A program made the translations under genes and the position numbers. Positions 14,143 through 20,496 of a stretch of 20,496 bases of DNA are shown here, one piece after another (the first letter of the stretch is position 1; each line of letters begins with the position of its first letter). Source of the DNA: an uncultured Clostridium sp. (GTDB lineage Bacteria; Bacillota; Clostridia; Lachnospirales; Lachnospiraceae); contig CALELW010000277.1 of assembly GCA_937902905.1 (NCBI GenBank), positions 1 to 20,496 of the forward strand, given 5' to 3'. The notes beneath the pieces were generated by a model. That model made no database searches. It saw nothing but the letters and a program-made list of their open reading frames with translations, and was not told the origin of the DNA.

Positions 14143-14595
14143 TTATGCGTAAGTTCGAATCAGCCAGCGTAAACGCTTCTTGGTCTCTGTAATCAACACC
14201 ATATTACGTGCTAACGGCTGTCCGCTTCCGCCAGCCCATTGTGCCGCTTCCTTGGCTGCTTTCTTTTCTTTTTTCTTTATCCAGCGAATCTGTTTTTTCT
14301 TTAACACTTTTTTCTGCTTTGTTGACAACCCTTTGTAAAGCAGTTTGTATACACGATTGAGTTCCTTGTCCCAGATTTTGAATTCTTTGTAAGAATCCTG
14401 ATTCATTTCAAGCTGCGGACCATCATACTTGAAGTTCTTCTTGCATTTGCGATATATTTTATTGTAGCTTCGAATCAATGTTACCTGTCTTTCGCTCTGC
14501 TTTTTCACCGCCGCCGATGCAGGAACTGCCACAGAAACTGCTGCCGTTGTAATTAACATCGTAAATATCATAACATATGTGATTATTTTTTTCAT
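14143..14595 (-). CDS. Secreted LprI-like (DUF1311) protein
   Basis: A 150-residue protein with a signal peptide (about 1-28, ending VPASAA). The mature part is very basic and contains KIWDKELNRVYKLLYKGLS and LKKKQIRWIKKKEK, the WDxELNxxY and QxxWxxxK pattern of the LprI/DUF1311 family, members of which include lysozyme inhibitors. The usual cysteines are not seen apart from one in YRKCKK. AAGGAG is 12 nt before the ATG. It is the first gene of an operon with the RNA methyltransferase and the Dabb protein; the link between their functions is not evident. Confidence 0.75.
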   Translation of the reverse strand: MKKIITYVMIFTMLITTAAVSVAVPASAAVKKQSERQVTLIRSYNKIYRKCKKNFKYDGPQLEMNQDSYKEFKIWDKELNRVYKLLYKGLSTKQKKVLKKKQIRWIKKKEKKAAKEAAQWAGGSGQPLARNMVLITETKKRLRWLIRTYA

Positions 14596-14636
14596 AAGTC
14601 AAGCACTCTCCTTTTTCTATTGATATTTCTTCTTTT

Positions 14637-14665
14637 ATCATAAAATGTTATGCGCGTGGCGTCAA
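14637..14665 (-). promoter_or_regulatory. Promoter of the LprI-like operon
   Basis: Minus strand TTGACG (14660-14665), 17-bp spacer, TATGAT (14637-14642), about 40 bp before the ATG. Confidence 0.7.
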
Positions 14666-14687
14666 GGTCAAGTGTTCGTTGCATGCC

Positions 14688-14716
14688 AAACGGCAGCCCA
14701 TTACAGGCTGCCGTTT
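14688..14716 (-). terminator. Hairpin overlapping the end of the surface protein gene
   Basis: AAACGGCAGCC (14688-14698) pairs perfectly with GGCTGCCGTTT (14706-14716). The stop codon of the surface protein lies in the loop. The T-tail on the minus strand is short (TTT), so it may be a weak terminator. Confidence 0.65.
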
Positions 14717-16914
14717 GCTTTCCTTCTTCGTCTTTCCACAATTACCAAACCAAGCAAAATAACGCCACTTACTGACATTAGTGCAAGCGCCAGTGCCGGA
14801 TTATTTTGGTCCCCTGTGTCCGGAGATTCACTCGCTCCGGTGTTCGCTGTCGCACCGCTGCTTGTTTTGGTGTTCCCTTCTGTGTTTGCCTTTGTGTTCG
14901 TATTTCCCTTTGTTTTTGTGTTTGCCTTCGCAGTTGTATTTCTCGTTGTGTTTTCTGTTGTGTTTGTACTATTTTCCGTTGACTGCTGATTTTGTGTGCC
15001 TGTATTTGCCGCAATTTTCGTAGCTTCTTTTGTGATTTCCACAGTTGCCGCGGCATCATTATAATATTTATGGCAGCCTTCACAGCACCAGTATTCAATA
15101 TTTCCATCGGCATTTTTTGTTGCCTTCTTCGCACCTACATGTTCCAAGACACTATGGCGTTTCGGATTCAGTTCCCCGTATTCTGAACCGCAGAATGTGC
15201 AGACCGCCTTCTTAGCACAAGTTGCTGTACCTCCGGTGTGCACACAGACATAGCCACATTTCTCACATTTACCGTCTTTCCACTCATGCTTTTCCGTCGC
15301 AACAGCTTCCTTGCCACAACATGGATACTTCGATGTATGCTCTGTCTCTGTTGTAATCCACTGGGCAGTCTCTTTATGAATATCCGGATTGCAGTCTCCA
15401 TAACTTTTTCCACAAATCGTACAAACTGCTGCCTGCTGACAATCTGCCTCTCCACCGGCATGAACACATTCATAGCCACATTTCTCACATTTACCGTCTT
15501 TCCACTCATGCTTTTCTGTCGCAACAACAATTTTACCGCAGCAAGGATATTTTTTCGTATGCTCTGTCTTTGTCGTCACCCACTCCGCAGAGCCTTCATG
15601 GTTCTCCAAATTGCGTTCTCCATAGCTTTCTTTACATACATCACAAATTGCTGCTTCTTTACAAGTTGCTTTACCGCCTGCATGCATGTTTACTTCTGTG
15701 CCATTAATTTTCACTTTGCCACAAAACATATTCAGTTTTTGGACTTCCTCTACTGTTGCACCTTCCAAATTCAACTCGGCAACACCGTCTTTTTCCACCT
15801 GAACATACCCGCCACCGGATAAATCCGCCAAAGATTCCGGCGCCAGTTTCAATATCTGATTAATAATATCATATCCGCCATAATTATCCGGTTCCTTAAT
15901 CTCACCGGTAGGAATTACTGTAAGAACTGCACCTTTTGCGATATGAAGTTTCTTCAAACCACTTCGATTAATCCAAGTAGACCAGCTCTTATTAAATCCT
16001 CTCTTATCCGAATAAATCCATGCAGAAAGCATATCCGGATTAAAAACACTGCCGGTGCTTCCCTCTTTGGCATTTATCGTAAGGTTCGTTCCTCTTGTAT
16101 CCAAATATTGGTTTGCTAACAATTTTAAAGTCCCATCTACTTTTACGTTGTCATATGTCAGGACGTTTGCCGCAACGACACTATCCTCATCTGTACAGCC
16201 AGTCGTATCCAGCGCGCCACTAATCGTAACATTACATCCATATGATGCGAGAAACGCCTGTGAACCATGTGCTTTCAGCGTTGCTCCTTCTTCAATTGTC
16301 AAATCTCCACACTTCTTATTCTTATATCCATATTTTCCGGTACAAACTCCCCAGCTTCGATGAATTTCACCCTCGGCCGGATCATCTCCAACCGTTACAT
16401 CCGCACCTTTTTTGAAAGTCATAGCACCGCCTATATCCAGCTTGTCTTTTACCGTTGAAATTACTTCCGCAACGAAATCCGGTTTAATATGAAGGTCTAA
16501 CTTACACTTACCAATTTCCAAATCTCCACCACCGGTTGCGATTCCATAATAATCATCGCTTTTCCCATTGGAATATCCAATCAGCGAGCCGCCACCATCA
16601 ATTTTCAGACTGCCTTTAGCCTCAATTATAGTCCCGGCATCCGTCGTGATGTGATTTTCACCTTTCAAAACAAGACTTGCTCCATCCGGTAATACAATTC
16701 CTTTTCCCGAAGCAACATCTAAGTCCAAATCCTGCAAGGTGAGCGTTTTATCCGCCTGCGTCCACTTATACCCGTCACCACTCATATCCTGCGTGACACC
16801 CGTGAAATCAAGCGTCGTGTCTAATGTATCCGCAAACACGGTTTTTGGCAGTATGACAAACGCCACCGCCAAAATCAGGAATGCCCATATCCCTTTTTTA
16901 AAACAGTTTCTCAT
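14701..16914 (-). CDS. Cell-wall-anchored surface protein with cysteine-rich repeats
   Basis: A 737-residue exported protein. It has a signal peptide (about 1-28, ending TVFA), then about 380 residues rich in short beta strands and GG turns (LVLKGENHITTDAGT, GGGSLIGYSNG) that look like a right-handed beta-helix, as in the carbohydrate-binding domain proteins of Lachnospiraceae. Three repeats of about 73 residues follow, each opening with the pattern HxGGxAxCxxxAxCxxCxxxYG; the first two close with HEWKDGKCEKCGY. A Thr/Asn/Lys-rich linker leads to SPDTGD, a hydrophobic span (LALALMSVSGVILLGLVIV) and RRRRK, a sortase signal variant. The ribosome site AGGAGG is 14 nt from the ATG, unusually far. 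The promoter at 16959-16987 faces the two-component operon. The ligand is unknown. Confidence 0.88.
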   Translation of the reverse strand: MRNCFKKGIWAFLILAVAFVILPKTVFADTLDTTLDFTGVTQDMSGDGYKWTQADKTLTLQDLDLDVASGKGIVLPDGASLVLKGENHITTDAGTIIEAKGSLKIDGGGSLIGYSNGKSDDYYGIATGGGDLEIGKCKLDLHIKPDFVAEVISTVKDKLDIGGAMTFKKGADVTVGDDPAEGEIHRSWGVCTGKYGYKNKKCGDLTIEEGATLKAHGSQAFLASYGCNVTISGALDTTGCTDEDSVVAANVLTYDNVKVDGTLKLLANQYLDTRGTNLTINAKEGSTGSVFNPDMLSAWIYSDKRGFNKSWSTWINRSGLKKLHIAKGAVLTVIPTGEIKEPDNYGGYDIINQILKLAPESLADLSGGGYVQVEKDGVAELNLEGATVEEVQKLNMFCGKVKINGTEVNMHAGGKATCKEAAICDVCKESYGERNLENHEGSAEWVTTKTEHTKKYPCCGKIVVATEKHEWKDGKCEKCGYECVHAGGEADCQQAAVCTICGKSYGDCNPDIHKETAQWITTETEHTSKYPCCGKEAVATEKHEWKDGKCEKCGYVCVHTGGTATCAKKAVCTFCGSEYGELNPKRHSVLEHVGAKKATKNADGNIEYWCCEGCHKYYNDAAATVEITKEATKIAANTGTQNQQSTENSTNTTENTTRNTTAKANTKTKGNTNTKANTEGNTKTSSGATANTGASESPDTGDQNNPALALALMSVSGVILLGLVIVERRRRKANGSL
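15251..15524. repeat. Internal repeats encoding the CxxC modules
   Basis: The stretch encoding HEWKDGKCEKCGY occurs twice almost identically (about 15251-15296 and 15474-15519, spacing 223-225 bp). Such identity at DNA level indicates a recent duplication and allows repeat number to change by recombination. Confidence 0.75.
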
Positions 16915-16958
16915 CCTACTTCTACAATCCTCCTGTTATGTCTTTAGCCGTAACACAA

Positions 16959-16987
16959 ATTTTACCCAAACTTTTTGCAAATAACAA
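16959..16987 (-). promoter_or_regulatory. Promoter of the surface protein gene
   Basis: Minus strand TTGTTA (16982-16987), 17-bp spacer, TAAAAT (16959-16964). The -35 is 10 bp from the tandem repeats at 16997-17036. Confidence 0.6.
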
Positions 16988-16996
16988 CCACTTTGG

Positions 16997-17036
16997 CACA
17001 AACGGTAAAAATATTACACAAACGGTAAAAATATTC
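16997..17036. promoter_or_regulatory. Two 20-bp tandem repeats, candidate LytTR operators
   Basis: CACAAACGGTAAAAATATT occurs twice in direct tandem with a 20-bp period. The AACGGTAAA core resembles the 9-bp direct repeats bound by LytTR regulators, which are normally spaced by about two helical turns. The pair lies between two divergent promoters: 10 bp from the surface-protein -35 and 12 bp from the regulator -35. Confidence 0.6.
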
Positions 17037-17047
17037 TTTTATGCTTC

Positions 17048-17076
17048 TTTGTTTTTGTGTCAAAATATGCTACAAT
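17048..17076 (+). promoter_or_regulatory. Promoter of the two-component operon
   Basis: TACAAT (17071-17076) with only a weak -35, TTTGTT (17048-17053), at 17 bp. A poor -35 next to candidate operators fits activator-dependent transcription. Confidence 0.5.
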
Positions 17077-17118
17077 AAGGAAAATTTGTAAAACTTTTGG
17101 ATTATAAGGAGATTAACT

Positions 17119-17832
17119 TTGAGAATTGCGATTGTTGATGATGATATACAAATGTGTGAACAACTGCGCACTTTGTTAAATGAATTTCTCGGAGATTCTT
17201 CAGAAATATTGGATTATCGAAGTGGCGAAGAATTTCTGACCGCTTGGGAGACTGCGGATTTTGACCTTATTATTTTAGATATTTTTATGGATAAACTGAC
17301 CGGCGTGGATGTTGCCCGTAAAATCAGGGAACGAGACAGCAACGTAAAAATCGTTTTCAGTACAACAAGCAATGAATTTGCCAGTGAAAGTTATGAGGTA
17401 AATGCCTGCTATTATCTGCGCAAGCCATTTGGACGTGACAAAATAAAGGTTATGTTAGACCGCCTTAACCTCGCAGAAATTGAGAAGATGCGCACAGTAA
17501 AACTCCCCGACGGCACCAGTGCCATCCTGCGCAATATTATTTATGTTGATTTTTCCTCACACCGCGTCACGCTTCACTGCAAATACAACAGCGATACAAT
17601 TGTGCGGTCTTCTTTTTCCGAAATTGAGTCGCTTTTATGTGCCTATCCGTATTTTTCCAGTCCGACAAAAGGTATGTTGATTAATTTTTACGAAGTTGCT
17701 TCGCAGACCAATGATGTTTTTATCATGAGTGATGGGAAAAATATCCCGATTAGCCGACGTAAATCCAAAGAGGTTTTAGATGCCTATTTTACGTTCCGGT
17801 TTGAAAGATTACGAAATGGAGGTGGCAAATGA
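17119..17832 (+). CDS. LytTR-family response regulator (AgrA-like)
   Basis: A 237-residue regulator. The receiver domain (1-120) has the acidic pocket DDD at 7-9, phospho-acceptor D54 (LIILDIF), T82-T83 and K102 (YLRKPF). The LytTR DNA-binding domain (about 125-232) includes IYVDFSSHRVTLHC and FFSSPTKGML-like segments ending IPISRRKSKEV. The start is TTG at 17119, 7 nt after AAGGAG, and gives the family-typical MRIAIVDDD. It overlaps the kinase gene by 4 bp. The likely targets are its own promoter and the divergent surface protein. Confidence 0.93.
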   Translation: MRIAIVDDDIQMCEQLRTLLNEFLGDSSEILDYRSGEEFLTAWETADFDLIILDIFMDKLTGVDVARKIRERDSNVKIVFSTTSNEFASESYEVNACYYLRKPFGRDKIKVMLDRLNLAEIEKMRTVKLPDGTSAILRNIIYVDFSSHRVTLHCKYNSDTIVRSSFSEIESLLCAYPYFSSPTKGMLINFYEVASQTNDVFIMSDGKNIPISRRKSKEVLDAYFTFRFERLRNGGGK

Positions 17833-19163
17833 TGCTGTCTTTTTATCGATTGGCGGAAGTCGCCATTTATTCCCTGCTGAATTTTCTTCCTTTTCTTGCC
17901 TTGGCACTTTACCCGTTCCGGCACAGTCTTCGTTTTTCGATAAAAACAACAAATTATTTGATTGTTTTAGTAACAATTTTGCAGCTTTTTCTCGGTGCAT
18001 GGGCTGCCTTTGCTCCCGGAAATAACGCCGGAACCATCAGTGCAGTAAGCACAATTCTGTATGCTGCTTTTTATTTTCTTGCCATAAAAAAACACTTTGG
18101 CAAAACGTTTTTTACGCTTTTAATGATTTCAAATCTTGCGAACCTCGCTGTAATTTCGTCAAAGGCCCTAGAAAACCTTTTCTTCCCTGACCTCGCTGTG
18201 CAAAGTTACCGCTGGTCTTTTTCGCTCATGCTTGCTGTGGTAGAAATAATTCTTGCCACTCCTCTATTTTTCTATATGAAAAAAGTGTACACACCGGCGG
18301 TGGAAAAAGAACCTTCCGGCTTTGAATGGCGGTATTTATGGATTATTCCAGCCACTTTTTATGTGATGTGGTATTATGCGTTCTACGGAAATGCTTCCAG
18401 AACAAGTCTTGAAATCGCCCTGCGTCCGAAAAATACACTGTTTTTGTTTATTATCAATGTCGGTGCCATTTTCATTTACTATGTCGTAACACGCTTGATT
18501 TTGGAGCAGAACAAAACCCTCATGCTAACGGAACGCAACCATGAACTAACTATGCAGACGGTACAATATGCAAATTTGCAGGAGAAAATCACAGAGGCAC
18601 GCCGAGCCAAACACGATGTCCGTCACCACATCACGCTTATGCAGGAATATCTGAATACGAAAAACTATACCGCTCTCAGTGAGTATCTAAAACAGTACGG
18701 GATGAGTCTGCCAGACGATACACCGGTACAGTTCTGTGCAAACCCTGCCGCCAATGCTGTGCTTGTTTATTTTGCTCAACAGACAAAAGAACAGGATATA
18801 ACTTATCTTGTAAAAACAGAAATTCCGGAAAAAATCAATATTCCGGAAAACGATATTTCCGTCCTCCTCGGCAACCTATTGGAAAACGCTGTAGATGCCT
18901 GCAAATCGGAACAAACACCGGACAAAAAAATTATCGTGCGCGCAAATACTGACGGTGGCTCACTCTGCATCACCGTAGATAACACCTTCACCGGAACACT
19001 TGCACATACCCCAGATGGAAATCTTGTTTCCACCAAACATAAAGGACTTGGGCTTGGAACTCGCTCCGTGAAAAATATTGCGAATCAGCATGGCGGCATA
19101 TGCCGGTTTGAAGCGAAGGATGGGATGTTTTACGCTTCTGTGCTGTGCCAGATGGGGGAGTGA
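17829..19163 (+). CDS. Membrane sensor histidine kinase, GHKL/AgrC type
   Basis: A 444-residue kinase. About six membrane segments occupy residues 10-225 and form the sensor. The dimerisation helix has KHDVRHH at 261-267, with H262 the likely phosphorylated histidine. The ATPase domain has LLGNLLENAVDAC at 346-358 (N box) and HKGLGLGTRSVKNIANQHGG (G box). It starts at ATGATG overlapping the regulator stop, with GGAGGTG just upstream. AgrC proteins sense peptides made by AgrD/AgrB, but neither is encoded nearby, so the signal is unknown. Confidence 0.93.
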   Translation: MMLSFYRLAEVAIYSLLNFLPFLALALYPFRHSLRFSIKTTNYLIVLVTILQLFLGAWAAFAPGNNAGTISAVSTILYAAFYFLAIKKHFGKTFFTLLMISNLANLAVISSKALENLFFPDLAVQSYRWSFSLMLAVVEIILATPLFFYMKKVYTPAVEKEPSGFEWRYLWIIPATFYVMWYYAFYGNASRTSLEIALRPKNTLFLFIINVGAIFIYYVVTRLILEQNKTLMLTERNHELTMQTVQYANLQEKITEARRAKHDVRHHITLMQEYLNTKNYTALSEYLKQYGMSLPDDTPVQFCANPAANAVLVYFAQQTKEQDITYLVKTEIPEKINIPENDISVLLGNLLENAVDACKSEQTPDKKIIVRANTDGGSLCITVDNTFTGTLAHTPDGNLVSTKHKGLGLGTRSVKNIANQHGGICRFEAKDGMFYASVLCQMGE

Positions 19164-19186
19164 GGGGATACCAACTTAAGGCACTT

Positions 19187-20059
19187 TTATATATCCCACT
19201 TTCTTGCTAAATCATTAAGTTCGTCTGTCAATTTCTGATTATTCACCCGTCTGGCTAATGGTAAATAAATTTCTATAGTCTCTCTCGCCTTCTGTGCTTT
19301 CTTGCTCTCATCAATATAATCAATCGTCCGCATATTATGAAGTCTTTCTGCGAGTTTAATAAGAATGGCTTCCTCTGTATTTTTGTGTTCAATCTGTCGG
19401 ACTATTTTTAATACGCCATTCGGCAGCTCATTTGCCAAATTAGTATCATTTCCTTTTTCCTTCACATCACAAAACAATCCTGCCAGAACCGTATCACGCT
19501 CAGCACCTAATTCTGCTAACAATATTGCAACATTTATAGGGTGTGTAACGTATTCCTCTCCCGAATATCTTCTTTTCCCATTATACGCCTTGCATGCCGT
19601 CAAATAAACATCATGTAATACCTTATCTTCAATTTCAATATCATTTTTTTCTATCGTTTCTTTTAATACCTCAAATAGCTTTTCTTTAGAGATTCCTACC
19701 TCTGTTGCTTTCAAGAAAATCGGCTCCATATAACTACCTCCTAGACATTTAAATTGTAAATTCATTGCTCTAAGAAGTGATGGTGTGAAACCAAACTCTC
19801 TACGAAATGATTGTGTAAAAGCGCTATGTGACTTCCATCCGTATTTCACAGCTACATCAATGAGACGCATTCCGGAACTAATATCATCGCACGATTTAAT
19901 CAGTCGCCTCCTGCAAATATAATCCATTACCGTTTGATTTGTATAGGATTTGAAGATACGAATAAAATGACATTCAGAATATCCTGCTGCATCCGCCAAC
20001 TGCTTTACACTCAAGTCCTCTTCAAGATGTTTTTCAATATACTGTATGATTTGATTCAT
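19187..20059 (-). CDS. AraC-type DNA-binding domain fused to a degenerate RelA/SpoT-like HD domain
   Basis: A 290-residue protein from the ATG at 20059 (AAGGTG 6 nt upstream). Residues 1-105 carry the two AraC helix-turn-helices (LSVKQLADAAGYSECHF; LIDVAVKYGWKSHSAFTQSF; REFGFTPS). Residues 150-290 match the (p)ppGpp hydrolase domain: GKRRYSGEEYVTHPINVA, LAERLHNMRT, ETIEIYLPLAR. Two metal ligands differ from active enzymes: the HD pair is C197-D198 (LFCDV) and LADR is LAER (E238); the ED pair after HD is E201-K202. So it may bind rather than cut a nucleotide. An internal AGGAGG with an ATG at 19729 (residue 111) could yield the HD part alone. Confidence 0.85.
   Translation of the reverse strand: MNQIIQYIEKHLEEDLSVKQLADAAGYSECHFIRIFKSYTNQTVMDYICRRRLIKSCDDISSGMRLIDVAVKYGWKSHSAFTQSFRREFGFTPSLLRAMNLQFKCLGGSYMEPIFLKATEVGISKEKLFEVLKETIEKNDIEIEDKVLHDVYLTACKAYNGKRRYSGEEYVTHPINVAILLAELGAERDTVLAGLFCDVKEKGNDTNLANELPNGVLKIVRQIEHKNTEEAILIKLAERLHNMRTIDYIDESKKAQKARETIEIYLPLARRVNNQKLTDELNDLARKWDI
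19727..19742 (-). promoter_or_regulatory. Internal ribosome site and start inside the AraC-HD gene
   Basis: On the minus strand AGGAGG (19737-19742), a 7-nt spacer and ATG (19727-19729) occur in the same frame, exactly at the border between the AraC and HD parts. This would allow a 180-residue HD-only protein. Confidence 0.55.
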
Positions 20060-20142
20060 AACCATCACCTTCCATTTCCACGTGGTAGTTACACTATAAA
20101 ACAAATTGCTAGCGTTTGCTGTTTCTAAATTGCTGTTTTCAT

Positions 20143-20496
20143 CTAAAATTCTGGCATATTAACAAATACTATTTTTTCTCCATCAGCAATTCCTGCATAT
20201 ATATCATGATTTTTACAGCCAATTTCTAAATAATGTTTTACCACATACTTTGATGTAAATGGCATTTCTAAAGAAGTCAATTCTGACAAGTCAAACCACC
20301 TACTGATTCCTTCATTCGAATGAAAATTGACATCAACTTCGTCTTTAAGATCCGCAAAAAAATAATAATTCTGCCTGATTTCTCCGTTGCATCTTCGTAA
20401 TGCTACATACCGCAGCTCCAGATGAGATAAATCTTTTTCTGCAAGTTCTAATTCTTCATTTAATTCCCGCAACACGCATGCTTTTGCATCATTTGT
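20143..20496 (-). CDS. NUDIX hydrolase, N-terminus beyond the window
   Basis: The last 117 residues of a NUDIX protein; the frame is open to the right edge. The core of the NUDIX box is visible as VLRELNEELEL, matching the REUxEExGU part of the motif; the preceding GG and E lie outside. Downstream come a strand-rich region (RQNYYFFADLKDEV) and FTSKYVVKHYLEIG. It probably hydrolyses a nucleoside diphosphate derivative. It precedes the AraC-HD gene by 83 bp on the same strand, so they may be co-transcribed. Confidence 0.82.
   Translation of the reverse strand, partial: TNDAKACVLRELNEELELAEKDLSHLELRYVALRRCNGEIRQNYYFFADLKDEVDVNFHSNEGISRWFDLSELTSLEMPFTSKYVVKHYLEIGCKNHDIYAGIADGEKIVFVNMPEF

Noticed and set aside
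15238..15822. Open frame of 194 codons on the plus strand
   Set aside because: Antisense to the surface protein repeats; the repetitive translation mirrors the CxxC modules.

Overview
The window comes from a low-GC Gram-positive anaerobe, most likely a gut Clostridia of the Lachnospiraceae type. The evidence is AT-rich intergenic DNA, strong AGGAGG ribosome sites, a four-subunit pyruvate:ferredoxin oxidoreductase, an SPDTG-type wall-anchored surface protein, an AgrA/AgrC-like two-component pair and many small toxin-antitoxin-like genes. The taxon is inferred from gene character only; there is no rRNA or tRNA marker.

Region 1 (1-7260) is an accessory defence island, all protein genes on the minus strand except one small peptide. 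It holds a type I restriction-modification locus: hsdM (4699-6168), a frameshifted hsdS (3117-4215), a tyrosine recombinase (1950-2918) and a second, intact hsdS (693-1802). No hsdR lies in the window. Interleaved are three copies of a compact module that looks like a type I toxin-antitoxin system. Copy B (4264-4621) is complete: a 34-residue membrane peptide on the plus strand and a short convergent minus-strand RNA meeting at a shared bidirectional terminator, each with its own promoter. Copy C (6274-6452) keeps the RNA but only the 3' part of the peptide gene. Copy A (1-73) is cut by the window edge. Copies A and C are direct repeats that bracket the whole restriction locus. Two further direct-repeat pairs, 18 bp (after hsdM and at the start of the second hsdS) and 38 bp (middle of both hsdS genes), suggest that specificity genes can be swapped or fused by deletion. 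A small antitoxin-like gene and a frameshifted acetyltransferase-like gene with a small partner flank the locus.

Region 2 (7261-7810) is a non-coding block with a tandem pair of about 120-bp palindrome-rich repeats and a very strong hairpin terminator.

Region 3 (7811-14595) is core metabolism and housekeeping: the porC-porD-porA-porB operon (minus), a divergent HD-GYP phosphodiesterase (plus), a lipoprotein cyclophilin (minus), and an operon of an LprI-like secreted protein, a TrmH/SpoU RNA methyltransferase and a Dabb-domain protein (minus).

Region 4 (14701-19163) is a signalling and surface pair: a 737-residue cell-wall protein (minus) divergent from a LytTR response regulator and sensor kinase operon (plus). 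Two perfect 20-bp tandem repeats lie between the two promoters and are candidate LytTR operators for both sides.

Region 5 (19187-20496) has an unusual single protein joining an AraC-type DNA-binding domain to a degenerate RelA/SpoT-like HD domain, and a NUDIX hydrolase cut by the right edge.

The best candidates for undescribed biology are the convergent peptide/RNA module embedded in the restriction locus, the recombinase-bearing hsdS cassette with direct-repeat sites, and the AraC-HD fusion.
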